DNA of 64,000 bases from Diadophis punctatus similis. Lineage: Eukaryota; Chordata; Lepidosauria; Squamata; Dipsadidae. A program made the translations under genes and the position numbers. The stretch covers positions 12,260,919 through 12,324,918 of the forward strand of contig JALIGW010000010.1 of assembly GCA_023053685.1 (NCBI GenBank), in the 5' to 3' direction. Under the pieces are notes generated by a model that was given only the letters and a program-made list of their open reading frames with translations, was not told where the DNA came from and made no database searches. Shown piece after piece: positions 43,257-55,628 of the stretch. The stretch's first letter is position 1, and every line of letters begins with the position of its first letter.

Positions 43257-46024
43257 GGCTGCCGTAGCTGGGCCTGGACAGCTATCCTGTGCGGTTCCTA
43301 CGGTTATGGGATTACCATCTTTGGATCAGTAGTGATTTAACCACCTTGAACCAACCCAGGCACCTACCATCAGTAATGATGAGAAGAAATCAACAAAATT
43401 CCACATTGGGTCGGTTGTCGCCCGGGTCAACAAGGACCGCGTCAGATGCTATGGCTCCTGGACATCTGTCGAAAAAGGGGCTACAGGGCTCAGTTGTTAC
43501 TGCCAGGGAACCAAGGCGTGCAACTGCAAAGCGACTGGAACCACCGAAGAAAATCGAGAAATCATCAAATATTACTACCAGGCAGAACCAACAGCCAGGG
43601 GATTTCAAAAAAGAATGATGCAACTGTGGAAGGAAAAACATCCGGAAAGTGATGTAACTGAACAAAGATTAATGGATCAAAGACGCTTCATCATCTGTAA
43701 TAAACTTTTCACAGATGTGGAAATGCAACATCTAGAAATACTGGCTAAAAAGAAAACAAGTAATGATGAACAAGCTGAAGAAACTGATACAACACATGAA
43801 CAAACTGACCAGCCGGTGGAAGAAAGCAACATACAGAATGAAGATCCTCCTGTGCAACAACTCAAAAATGTGCAGCTAAGTGATCTAGCAAAAATGCTGA
43901 AAGAAAAGATTGAAAACCACATCAAAGAAAACATAGAAAGAAAAAGACTACCTACAATTCACGCAAGTGCATAGCAAACGAGTGAAAGATCTGTTAACTG
44001 CCGTGAACAACATTTTAACTTCCATCCCATCCAGCACACTATATGAAACCAACCAACTAATGTATAGCACAGCCGCCATTATAACTGCAGAACTGGGTTA
44101 TAAAATGCCAAAAAAGAAACTCACTGGAACACCAAAGTGGAAAATTCGACTTGAAAATAAAATTAAAAAACTACAAGACGATGTCAGCAATTTAAAGTAC
44201 TTGAAAGAAGGAAAACTAAAGAACAAAAAGCTGAAAAATAGTTTGCACAAAAAATACAATCTGGAGGAAAAAACAATAACGGAAATCATGGAAGAAATAA
44301 AACAATGTCTAATAGCAATAGCAAAGAAAATTGAAAGATACGAAGGACAAATAAAGCAATATCATGAAAATGTCCAGTTCAAAAGAAACCAACACCTCTT
44401 CTACCGATTCCTTGATGAAAATTGAGTCCAAACTAATGTTCGCCCATGTAAAGAAAAAGCTTTGAACTTTTGGAAAGAACTGTGGGAAAATCCAGTGGAA
44501 TACAACAAAACTGTCTTCTGGATCAAAGATATTCAACAACAAACAAGACGAAACAAAATGGAAAATATTATAATAACTGACATGGTTGCAAAACAAGCAA
44601 AGAAGGTCAAGAACTGGAGTGCACCTGGCCTGGATGCATTGCATAGATACTGGCTAAAACACCTGACCAGCCTCCATCATCACATGGCCACTCAATTTGA
44701 TAAAATGCTTCAAAATGCAACAAGCAAAGAATGGTTAACAGCTGGCTGAACATACTTAATAATGAAGGATCCAGAAAAGGGCACAGAACCAAGCAACTAT
44801 CGCCCAATTACTTGTCTGCCAACAACGTTCAAACTTTTTACAAGAATACTGGCAAATTCAGTATTCAATCATCTGATGGAAAACCGTTTGTATCCAGTAG
44901 AACAAAAAGGAAATTATAAAAAAGGAAGGAACAAAAGATCAGCTGCTCATTGACAAAATGATACTAAAAATGCAAAACGAAGAAAAATGAATTTAAATAT
45001 GGCGTGGATTGATTACAAGAAGGCATTTGACTCTTTACCCCATAGCTGGATTAACACCTGTCTGGAAAACTTTGGAATCAGCAAAAATATCTGTACATTT
45101 TTTAAAGCAAATATGCAAAAATGGAAAACAGTTCTAACAGCAAATGGGGAGAACATTGCTGAAGTCAACATCAGACAAGGAATCTTCCAGGGGGACTCAC
45201 TTTCACCACTACTGTTCAACATCGCATTAATTCCACTGACAATAATCCTACGAAACACAAAACTGGGATACCAAATCTCAAGCCAACATGGCAAGATAAA
45301 CCATCTACTCTACATGGATGACTTAAAAATGTATGCAAAAAGCCCCACTGAACTTAAATCAATACTCAACACAGATCAACTGTTCAGCAGTGACATCAAA
45401 ATGAACTTTGGACTTGAAAAATGTGCTATATTATCCATGCAGCGAGGTAAAATAAAAAAATAGAAGGAATAGAACTGGGAAATGGAAGCATAATGAAAGC
45501 ATTAGCAAAGGGTGATGGTTACAAATACCTAGGCATATTGGAAGCAGATAACATCTTGAATGGAAAAGTCAAAGAGTTAACACAAAAGGAATACATCAGG
45601 AGGATCCGCAAAATAATAATAATAAAAGCTGAATGCTGGAAACATAAAGCTATTAATACATGGGCAGTTCCAGTGATACGCTACTCAGCTGCAATCATCA
45701 ACTGGACTTTGGCTGAACTGGAAAACTTGGACCGGAAAACGCGCAAACTTTTGAATATGTACCATGCTTTACATCCACAAAGTGACATCGACAGGTTGTA
45801 CCTGCAAAGAAAAATAGGAGGCAGAGGGCTATTGGAAGTCCATCAAACTGTAGAAGAAGAAAAACGAAGTTTGAATGATTATGTGAACCAAAGTACAGAA
45901 AAATTGCTGCAGGCTGTGAAAACGGAGGACATTATACAACAGAAACAAAGGCAGAATATAAGGAAAAACAGCTGGAGGACAGATTAAATAGATGGAAAAC
46001 CAAAGCTTTGCATGGACAACACTT
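43257..46024 (+). mobile_element. Dong/R4 copy F, part 1
   Basis: A second Dong lineage, clearly diverged from copies A-D and E. It has a leader with a CCGTAG/CTACGG stem, then N-terminal, RT and C-terminal regions over several frames. It is cut at 46024 by an L2 insertion and resumes at 50759. Confidence 0.88.
43377..46024 (+). pseudogene. Dong/R4 ORF of copy F, interrupted
   Basis: From the ATG near 43377 the N-terminus shows GRLSPGSTRTASDA, then after a frameshift QRLMDQRRFIICNK (about 43665). The RT follows with NYRPITCLPTTFK, WIDYKKAFDSLPHSW, GIFQGDSLSPLLFN and catalytic YMDD (about 45313). The downstream region includes NTWAVPVIRYSAAIINWTLA and GGRGLLEVHQ. At least five frameshifts or stops occur (near 43970, 44425, 44750, 44950, 45463). 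The frame ends at KALHGQH where the L2 inserted; it continues in phase as LKNIEGK at 50764. Confidence 0.85.
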
Positions 46025-49000
46025 TTTAAAGGGGTGGAGCCACGGCGGAGATGGCGGAAGAAAATCTGACTCCGCAAAAGAGCTGAGTTCTCTCCGGCCG
46101 TTCGCCTGAAGGAGACTGTCCCCAGAGTTTCTTTTTTCTCTGGGTGGAATCGGATTATATCAGGTACTAGAGGGTTGTGCCGGAACAACTAGCCACACAC
46201 GGATAGTACCGTTAATCTCCTTCGCGTCCTGGACTGTGGAGGCCGCCGCCCATTTTGGAGCGGCAGGGAGGCTGTGAGGGCCAGTTTCTCTTAGGCCTGA
46301 TGGAAGTTTGGAAGACTTGGAGAACCATCGACTGAAGCGATACAGGGGCGGATTTCCCACCACCTGAGGAGGAGAAGGGGAGCTCGGACGGCGTGCCTGC
46401 TGTTGGTGGCTGGGAGCTTTGCTGAGCCTCTTCAGAGATATCAGCTGTGGTGTGTGTGAGGCTGGGCTCCGCTTTCCAGTCTCAGCGAGGAAGATTGAGT
46501 ACGATTTTGTGAGAAAGCCATTTTCCAATGAACGCTTCTGTACCGGACTGACTGTGAGTGGACTGACTGTAGAGCACTTTGAGCTGGCCCTGCGGCCATG
46601 AGTTAAAGCTGCAACTGCCAAGTCCCCAAGGCCGACCATGGAGATCGCCGCCGCCATTAATTGCATAGCGGCGGCATAGCGGTGGCTTGTTCCGGGACAT
46701 ATCCCCAATCTGTGTTATTCGGGGGAACGCTTATCGAGTGCTAGCATTACCATCACCTTCATCTGAGTTTTGCCAACATTGTGACTGCTTGGTAGGGGTT
46801 AATCTTGTGTTAAACGCGCGTAGGGATATTTCCCAAATGCTGCATTGCCCTCCATGGTCGCCATTTATACCCAGGGAGGCTTTTAGACCCTGAGGCGATT
46901 ATAGTCACTGTGGCTTTTTTCCATCTATCACCATCTCTGCCTCCGTGGGTGTTTCCGGTTCATTTTAATGACCGTTACGATCGAGACAAAGATGTGGTGT
47001 ACTTTTGGGACTACTACCAGCACTTTCTCCTGGCGTTTATGTTCTTTGCAGGGGAGCCCCCCCTCTGGTAGAATTCGATCATATACCAAGGGGAGGGGGA
47101 CTTTGGACTCCCAAAGACATCTGAGTAGGGGAGACTTTTTATGACCCCCGGACTATCGACTCCCCAACGCCGATTATTACTATGCTATGAAGAATGACAA
47201 ATGCATACAGATTTTAAGAACTGGAGACTTTTTAATCTTCCCGAAATCTCTCCTTGAGAGACCTCAAAGACGCTGTACAGAAAAGGACAGAACAGTTGTG
47301 AGGCCGGGACAACGGCAGGGGATCCGCTCTATAACACACCCTCATTTGGATGGTTTCTCCTTTTGTTTTAAACTTGTGAATCTACCTCTGATACGTTGTG
47401 TGGCTGTATAAGATCACGACTGTGGGTGTATGAGTAGATTGAATGGTCGGTAGAAATCAAGAAGTCGGGTGCTTGGGCTCTGGCCCCCTCTGCTGAGTGT
47501 GGAAACAGAAATGGAGGGGGTTTGGAGTCCGATCCCCGACTTAGAATGAGTGGAATGGATGGCCTGCCGGGGGGAGGGAGACCAGTGGGGGGAGGGGATC
47601 TCTGGTGGGATGGGGAGTGGGAGCATTACGGTCATAACAGGGAGGGGTAGGTATGGCGGGAGCAGAGGGGTAGGCCGCTCTTGGGGAACAAGAACTCGCT
47701 GTCTTCAAGCGATTCCTTGTTCTGGCCCCTCTGGTTTGGTTCCATCTAGCTCAGCCAGAGTACCTGGTAACCAGGGATGTCAGGACCCTGGGCTCAAGCT
47801 GCTGCTGTTGAATGCCAGGTCGATTATGAATAAGGCCCCCCTTGTACGGGATCTAATCCTGGAAGAAGGGGCGGACCTGGCATGCATTACTGAGACCTGG
47901 CTGGGCCAGGAGGGGGGGTTCCCCTTTCCGAGATGTGCCCGGACGGGTTCTCAGTTCAGCATCAGCCGCGACCCCAGGGAAGGGGTGGAGGAGTGGCCAT
48001 TATAGCTCGCCAGAATCTATGTCCTCATAGGAGCCCTGCCCCGGAGATTGTTTGGTGTGAGACACTCCTTCTGAAGTTGGACTTAGGGGTTCAGGTGGGC
48101 CTTTTGCTAACGTACTTGCCTCCTAGCTGCGTGGTGAAGGCCCTGCCTGTTCTGCTCGAGGTGATAGCGGGGCTGGCGATTGAGTTCCCCAGGTTGATGG
48201 TGCTGGGGGACTTCAACCTGCCATCGCCCAGCGAAATGTCGGAGGCAGTCCAGGAGATCATGGCTTCCATGACAACCATGGACCTCACCCAAGTAGTTCA
48301 GGGTCCGACTCATGAGGGAGGTCACACGCTTGACCTTGTATTTCTCTCGGGGCAGTGGAGAGATGATCTGAGGCTGAGCGGTTTAGTTACATTACCCTTG
48401 TCGTGGTCAGATTATTTCCTTCTGGGGTTGGATTTCATGGCACCACTCCTCCACCACAAGGAGGCGGGACCGATTAAGTGGTTCCGCCCAAGGCGCCTAA
48501 TGGAATCCGAAGGATTCCAGAGGGAACTTGGGGAAATACCTGAATCCCTGGTACACAATTCATCTGAGTCCCTAGTGGCTGCCTGGAACCAGGCGGCAGC
48601 GGGGGCTTTAGATCGAATTGCACCTTTGCAGCCTCTCCGTGGCAGCAGATCCAGGAGAGCTCCTTGGTTTACCACAGATGAAACGCCAAAATAGACGCCT
48701 AGAGCGACGATGGAGATCCAGTAAAGCTGAATCTGACCGGACACTATTAAGAACTTTTATTAACTCTTACTTAGTGGCGATACGGGCGGCAAAATGTGCG
48801 CATTTTTCTGCTCTTATTGCATCCGCCGATTCTCGCCCAGCCGCCCTGTTTAGGGTGACTCGCTCCCTTCTTACTAAGAGGGAAGTTGAAGAACCCTTAC
48901 AGGGCAGAGCTGAGGAATTTGCTCAGTTTATGACGGATAAAGTCACTCAGATTCGGACAGACCTGGACTCCGTTTGGACAGGGCTAGGCGAGACGACAGG

Positions 49001-50758
49001 GGCGAGTCTTAGTCCTGTTGTATGGGATGAATTTGAGCCTATCACTCCTGATGATGTTGACAAGGCCATAGGAGCGATGAGTGCCTCCACTTCTTTACTG
49101 GACCCATGACCCTTCTGGCTGTTCTCCGCCAGCAAGGAGGTGTCACGCGGCTGGCTCAAGGCTGTTGTGATCGCATATTTGAGAGAGGGATCCATCCCAC
49201 AGCCCTTAAAAGCTGCGGTGATGAGGCCCCTCCTCAAGAAGCCTTCCCTGGACCCAGCGGATTTAAACAACTTCCGTCCTGCCTCCAACCTTCCCTTTGT
49301 GGGTAAGGTTGTTGAGAAAGTGGTGTCGCTCCAACTCCTACAGTTATTGGAGGACACTGATTATCTAGATCCCTTCCAATCGGGTTTCAGGTGCGGCTAC
49401 AGCACGGAAACTGCTTTGGTAACCCTGATGATCTCTGGCGAGCCCGGGATGGAGGTCATTCCTCCATCCTGGTGTTACTTGACCTCTCAGCGGCTTTCAA
49501 TACCATTGACCGTGGTATCCTTCTGCGTCGACTCGGAGAAATGGGAGTGGGAGGCACCATTTTACGGTGGTTCTCCTCCTACCTCTCCGATAGGACGCAG
49601 TCAGTGTTGACAGGAGGGCAGAGATCGACCCCTAGGCGCCTGATTTGCGGGGTGCCTCAGGGCTCGGTCCTCTCGCCTATCCTGTTTAACATTTACATGA
49701 AACCACTGTGTGAGATTACCCGACGGCACGGGGTAAGGTATCAGCAATACGCTGATGATACCCAGTTGTCATCTTCACCCCGTCTCAGTTTAGGGAAGCA
49801 GTTGATGTAATGTGCCGTTGCCTGGATGATGTTAGGGTCTGGATGGGAATGAATAGGCTCAAGCTCAATCCCAACAAGACTGAGTGGCTATGGATATTGC
49901 CCCCTAGGGATTATGTTGACTTTCCCTCCTTGGTTCTTGGGGGAGAAAAATTGACTCCCTCAGAACGGGTTCGCAATTTGGGTGTTCTCCTAGATCCACA
50001 GCTAAAATTGGAGCAACATCTTTCAGCTGTGGCTAGGGGGACCTTTGCACAGGTCCATCTCGTGCACCAATTGCGACCCTACTTGGAGAGGGAGGCTTTA
50101 CTCAGTCACTCATGCCCTTGTCACCTCACGGCTGGACTACTGTAACGCGCTCTACATGGGGCTACCCTTAAAGAGCATCGGAGACTACAATTGGTGCAAA
50201 ATGCAGCTGCACGAGCTGTGGTGGGTGTTCCGAGATATACCCACATAACACCTATTCTCCGCCAGCTGCATTGGTTGCCCATTAGTCTCCGGACGCAATA
50301 TAAGGTGTTGGTTTTGACCTTTAAAGCCCTACATGGCTCAGGACCGGGTTACCTCCGGGACCGCATCTTACCACACACCTCTCTTCGACCAGTTAGGTCC
50401 CACAGAGTTGGTCTCCTCCAGGTCCCATCAACCAAACAATGCCGGTTGGTGGGACCACGGGGGAGAGCCTTCTCTGTGGGAGCCCCATTTCTCTGGAACC
50501 AACACCCACCAGAGATCCGGACCATCCCCACTCTTCTGGCCTTCCGCAAAGCTGTAAAGACATGGCTCTTCCGGCAGGCAGGGTGAAGAAGATCGAATTC
50601 CCCCTGGATGAATGGTTTTTGTTGCTTTTTAAAAAAAAATTATGTTATGATTTTAAATAGTTTTTATTTACTATACTGTTCTTATTCATGCTGTACACCG
50701 CCCTGAGTCCTACGGGATTGGGCGGCCTATAAGAACTTTAAATTAAATTAAATTAATT
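46025..50758 (+). mobile_element. L2-family LINE, near full length (copy 2), TSD AACACTT
   Basis: A 4.7-kb L2 inserted in Dong copy F. AACACTT is repeated at 46018-46024 and 50759-50765. Deleting the insert and one repeat restores the Dong frame exactly. The element starts with TTTAAAGGGGTGGAGCC, has a 1.4-kb GC-rich 5' UTR, endonuclease, RT, and a tail of AAATT repeats. It is related to, but not identical with, the L2 at 22327. Confidence 0.93.
47550..50586 (+). pseudogene. L2 ORF2, copy 2: APE endonuclease and reverse transcriptase
   Basis: The endonuclease starts at LKLLLLNARSIMNKAP (about 47790). A frameshift near 47935 follows TETWLGQEGG. VLGDFNLPSPS lies near 48206 and WSDYFLL near 48407, with Tyr where copy 1 has the active-site His of SDH. 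The RT (about 48800-49790) has NFRPASNLPFVGK, FQSGFRCGYSTE, LLDLSAAFNTID, GVPQGSVLSP and catalytic YADD near 49750. The C-terminal block ends FRKAVKTWLFRQAG at 50586. Stops at about 48694, 49109 and 49810 and other shifts break the frame. Confidence 0.85.
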
Positions 50759-51104
50759 AACACTTGAAAAACATTGAAGGAAAATGTGATGACAACCTTA
50801 CATGGGCATAGCTTAAGATGGGAACCATGAAGAAAGAAACGGAAGGTTTAATACTCGCTGCTCAAGAACAAGCACTACAAACTAATGCCATGAAAGCGAA
50901 GATACAAAAATCCACTGACAATCCAAACTGCTGACTTTGCAACGACAAAGTTGAAAACGTTTCACACTTAATATGTGAGTGCAGCAAAATCGCGCAAACT
51001 AATTACAAAGCTAGACATGATCGAGTTGCTAAATTAGTCCACTGGTCATTATGTAAAAAATATGACACACCTGTATCCGAAAAGTGATGGGAGCACAAAG
51101 TGAT
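50759..51104 (+). mobile_element. Dong/R4 copy F, part 2
   Basis: Continues copy F after the L2. KKETEGLILAAQEQAL and HLICECSKIAQTNYKARH match the Dong C-terminus. The first knuckle cysteine codon region carries a stop (near 50931). The fragment ends in the middle of the endonuclease and merges into (TAA)n, so the PD active site and 3' UTR are missing. Confidence 0.85.
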
Positions 51105-51210
<106 letters not shown>

Positions 51211-52330
51211 AAGCTGATTTGGACATTTTGGACCGAAACACCAGAAAACTAATGACAATGCACTACAGTTTACATCCACGTAGTGACACTGATAGACTTT
51301 ACCTGCCCAGAAAATCAGGTGGCAGAGGACTACTACAAGTAAAGCAAACAGTTGAAGAAGAAAAGCATGCATTGGCGGATTATTTAAAAGAAAGTCAAGA
51401 ACATCTATTAATTGAAGTAAAGAACAAAAATCTACTGAAGGTCCAACAGACGAAACAAGAATACAGAAAAAATGTGATAAAATCAAGAATGGAGAGTTGG
51501 CAAAATAAAGCATTACATGGCCAATTTCTGGAAAAAATAAAAGACAAAGTGGACAGTGAAAAAACTTGGTTATGGTTAACATCTGGTACTTTAAAGAAAG
51601 AAACAGAATCATTGATCCTGGCCGCACAAGAACAGGCAATTCGTACAAATGCCATAAAGGCCAAAATTAATAAATCTTCAAATGATGCTAAATGCAGATT
51701 ATGCAAGGAAGCTGATGAAACTGTAGCCCATGTGCTCAGCTGCTGCAAGAAAATCGCGCATACTGATTACAAATTACGACACAACTCTGTTGCACAAATG
51801 ATCCACTGGAATTTATGCAAAAATTATAACATCCATACTGCTACAAACTGGTGGGAACACAAGCCTGAAAAAGTCACTGAAAATCAGATGGTCAAGATCT
51901 TGTGGGATTTTCGTATACAAACAGACAAGGTACTGGCGCATAATACACCAGACATCACGCTGGTCGAGAACAACAAGGTGACTATAATTGACATTGCAAT
52001 ACCAGGAGATAGCAAGGTCGATGAAAAGGAACACGAAAAAATCGCAAAATACCAGGACTTAAAAATCGAAATCCAACGATTATGGCACAAACCAGCAGTG
52101 GTAATTCCAGTAGTGATTGGAACACTGGGTGCTATCCCAAAAGCACTGGAATTACATTTAAAACAGCTCAAAATTGACAAAATCACCATCAGTCAAATGC
52201 AGAAAGCCGCACTGCTCGGTTCCGCACATATACTTCGAAAATACATTACGACTTCCTAGGCCCCTGGGTGGGGCTCGACTAGTAATCAATGCCAAATCCG
52301 GCGAAACAACTGGCCACTGTGATACAATTG

Positions 52331-52334
<4 letters not shown>
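51211..52334 (+). mobile_element. Dong/R4 copy B, 5'-truncated, open C-terminal frame
   Basis: Begins directly at the TAA tract within the post-RT region (QADLDILDRNTRKLM) and stays open to the TAG at 52257-52259. It retains the knuckle (CRLCKEADETVAHVLSCC, with the His) and the endonuclease PD...D segment (PDITLVENNKVTIIDIAIPG). It has the conserved 3' end and is followed by another TAA tract. It is nearly identical to copy D (62546) and differs from A and C at shared positions. It lacks the RT. Confidence 0.9.

Positions 52335-52415
<81 letters not shown>
52335..52415. repeat. (TAA)n after Dong B
   Basis: About 27 units, then CAACAACAA. Confidence 0.95.
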
Positions 52416-52420
<5 letters not shown>

Positions 52421-52432
52421 CAACAACAACAA

Positions 52433-52656
52433 TAATTCCAGTGATGATTGGAACACTGGGTGCTATCCCAAAAGCACTGGAATTACATTTAAAATAGCTC
52501 AAAATTGACAAAATCACCATCAGTCAAATGCAGAAAGCTGCACTGCTCGGTTCCGCATATACTTCAAAAATACATTACGACGTCCTAGGCCGCTGGTGGG
52601 GCTCGACTAGTAATCAAAGCCAAATCCGGCAAAACAACTGGCCGCTGTGATGCAAT

Positions 52657-52658
<2 letters not shown>
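52433..52658 (+). mobile_element. Dong/R4 copy I, 3' end only
   Basis: Starts at IPVMIGTLGAIPKALELHLK, about 60 codons from the Dong end, and runs through the 3' UTR to (CAA)n(TAA)n at 52659-52697. One in-frame stop (TAG near 52494). Confidence 0.85.
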
Positions 52659-52691
<33 letters not shown>

Positions 52692-53010
52692 AATAATAGG
52701 AAAAGATGGCTTTCATGCCTCTACACTTATGTTTGCTAATATTTAGCTGTTGATTTTTTTGACAGTATATATCAGGCCCAGGCCAAGAACCAAATAGATA
52801 ATCCAGCCAAAGTTTAGTCCTTTAATTGCTCAGCCTTGCCAGACTAAACCTCAACTACTCTGATCCTAACAGAAATACTCTGGGAGATTTTAGGGAGTGA
52901 CTATCCTAACTTTCTTCCTTTGTCTCCAATCCAGCTTTGGGCTAAGTTTTCTCTTGACTCTGCCCCCCCCCCCAATCCTTGGAATGTCCCTTCTTCCTGG
53001 AAAACTGCTG

Positions 53011-53685
53011 TTTGTATTTGTATTTGTTTATTTGTCAAGCATATATGATTATAAGCAAAGTATAAACAGTAAAACATGATTGAATATATATGTGATATTA
53101 CAAGCATGAATAAGAGTAAAAGAGGTATGAATATATGGGTACATTAGGACAGGAACGGTAGGCACGATTGTGCGCTTATGCACGGCCCTTACCAACCTCT
53201 TAGGAATGGGGTGAGGTCAATGGTAGATAATAAGAGGTTGAAGTTTTTCGGGTTTAGGGAAGAAACTACTGAGTCAGGTAAAGTGTTCTAGGCGTTGACA
53301 ACTCTGTTGCTGAAGTCGAATTTTTTGCAATCAAGTCTAGAGCGGTTTACATTAAGTTTGTATCTATTGTGAGCTCGTGTATTATTGCGGTTGAAGCTGA
53401 AATAGTCGTTAACGGGTAGGACATTGTGGCAGATAATTTTGTGAGCTACACTTAGGTCAAATCAAAGGCGGCGTAGTTCTAAATTTTCAAGTCCCAAAAT
53501 TTCAAGTCTGGTTTCATAAGGAATTCTGTTGTGAACAGAGGAATGTAAAACTCTTCTTGTGAAGTATCGCTGGACATTCTCAATTGTGTTAATGTCTGAT
53601 ATGTACTGTGGGTTCCAGACTGATGAGCTGTATTCAAGAATCGGTCTAGCAAATGTTTTGTATGCTCTGGTTAAGAGTATATTTT

Positions 53686-53700
<15 letters not shown>
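53011..53700 (-). mobile_element. CR1-like LINE, 3' fragment
   Basis: On the minus strand a decayed frame gives the C-terminal RT/thumb pattern of CR1-type LINEs: ILEYSSSVWNPQYISDINTI, VQRYFTRRVL, LGLENLELRRL, then NRYKLNVNRSRLDCKKFDFS. The 3' tail at 53011 is (AAATAC)-like. 5'-truncated; the element end is joined to a (GT)n tract. Confidence 0.75.

Positions 53701-53731
<31 letters not shown>
53701..53731. repeat. (GT)n microsatellite
   Basis: About 14 GT units next to the CR1-like fragment, followed by ACTCGACAGAATAAACATATA, a motif also found at 60390-60410. Confidence 0.9.
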
Positions 53732-53732
<1 letters not shown>

Positions 53733-53764
53733 ACTCGACAGAATAAACATATATATATATAAAT

Positions 53765-54010
53765 ATAAATATAAGTAAAAATTATAGAGTTAAAAGGCTA
53801 TATAGATAATAAGGATATAGTTATTATTATGGTAAAAAAATGTAACTAAAACTATGTAAAGCTCCGAGGATAGCTTATTGGAGTTAGGGGCTAAACAGAA
53901 AAGCCCAAAATGTTTATTTGTTGTTGTGTGTGTCAGTGTTGTATTGTTGTATAGTTTTGTGTATTTAATAAAAATGAATTTAAAAAAAGAAATTAAAAAA
54001 AAGAAAAAAA
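53765..54010 (+). mobile_element. L1 3' UTR fragment
   Basis: Matches the last 230 bp of the L1 at 31899-32613 and 60516-60735 (AAGGCTATATAGATAATA, AAGCCCAAAATGTTTATTTG), ending in an A-rich tail joined to the duplicated unit. Confidence 0.85.
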
Positions 54011-54196
54011 AGAAGTATAATGTATTGAAACAAAAAGGAAATTTTTGCAGGCATCCAATAGCCTTTTCCATATTATATACAAACCTAAAAAATGCATTGA
54101 TAATACCTAGAGAACAGCAAAAGTGGAATTACTTCCTTCCTTTCCCAAGGACAAGACAGGTTACTTATTTGTAACTCTGGATCTGGAGCAGCTATC

Positions 54197-54650
54197 TGTC
54201 AGGTCTCATAGATTCCTATAGGGATGCTGTCATTCTGGTGGGAGGGGGGAGGCTTGGGGGGATGTCTGTATGGGGTTTCTGTTTCTATTCCTTGCTTTGC
54301 TTTGTTGTAACTTTCAGGACATTGGGAGGGGGAAAGGAATGTGTCTCAAGCCAGTTGCATTATCTCGTCTCTGGAGAAAAGCAGCAGCATTGCCTTGGAG
54401 ACCGGCGTTTATCACCTTCTCGGCCTGAGTTTCCCATAACATCTTCACACACCGGGATTGGTTCGATGATGTATTGGACTTTGGGAGGGGCTCTGTCTGC
54501 AATAGTTTAATCTAACGTTTAGAGCGGGAAAAGTTAATTCCTGCCTAGATCTCTTGCTATCACAATCTTCCAATAAAAGTTTCCTTTGGAAATGGCTTTC
54601 GTTTCAAGAGTTCTGCTTTCTTGAGAAGACTGGCGAGGCAGGACCTTACA
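54197..54650 (+). mobile_element. Solo LTR, duplicate of the one at 664
   Basis: 454 bp, the same length as 664-1117, with the same CTATC on both sides (54192-54196 and 54651-54655). Confidence 0.75.
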
Positions 54651-55628
54651 CTATCTATACATTCAGAAATATAAAGGATATGTCTGAGCAGTGCCTCACT
54701 CAAGGAATTTCCAGTGTTGAAGATTTTTGGAAGAAGAAATTTTTTTATTGTGCATATTCTTTTTTTAAATAATTGCAGACGCTATAAGAACCCATAAAAT
54801 CAACAAGCATAGTCATAGAATGGATAGGTAGCTCAATGCACATATGGCCACTTAAGAGCCACCATTACAGAAAAGCAACCTTCTTTCTTCATGGTCTCTG
54901 TATCACACATATGGTTGACTAGCAAGCTCACAAGATGGAAGTGGGAGGTTCCAACTGACAGAACTGGGAGAAGGGAGTCATTGACCAAACTAAAATGAAT
55001 CAGCTCTGAAATGAACATCCAAGGATTCTGCTTTACAAAAGTAGATGGCCAGGATCCTAAACAAATCTTCCAGAAAAGCACTGACTAGAGGGAAGCTTGT
55101 TCACCAGATGTTACTGCTCACAAGGCACTGAAATAATGCCTTGAAAGAGACTAAAACTCTTTTCTAAGAATAACAAAGACATTCTGGGAAAGCTGCCAAA
55201 GCTTTGTCTACTCAAAGAATGCAAAGAATGCTTATTGGAGATCTTTGGATTGAGAAAAAATAGACAAAACAAGGACTGGATTAAATTGAAACTAAGATGT
55301 CACTTTTGGAAGAAATGATAAATTTGACCAAAGAACAAACAGAGAATAGCATCAGCCCACAGGGAATATAAATCTGCAGCCTTTCTTAATAAAAACTAAG
55401 AATATAATTTTTTAAATAACCAAATAAATATGTATAGTAGCCATAGATTCAAACAGTTTCCTATTAATTAGTTGGGTAAAACCAACAAATTCAGTATAGA
55501 AATAGTGGAGAAACTGGAGGAAACTGATTGAACTAAGGAAACAGTACAAAACTCACTGCAACTGTAGATTCTAACATTTCTGGATTTGAATCAAACCTCA
55601 AAATCCAGGGAGAAATTTTTTCTCAGAT

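Larger units (their letters stand above)
52713..55605. repeat. Intrachromosomal duplication, copy 2
   Basis: Matches 1-2074. The left edge lies just after a TAA/CAA tract and the right edge meets the L1 at 55606. The internal 53011-54010 (CR1-like and L1 tail) replaces the 172 bp at 301-472. Confidence 0.85.
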
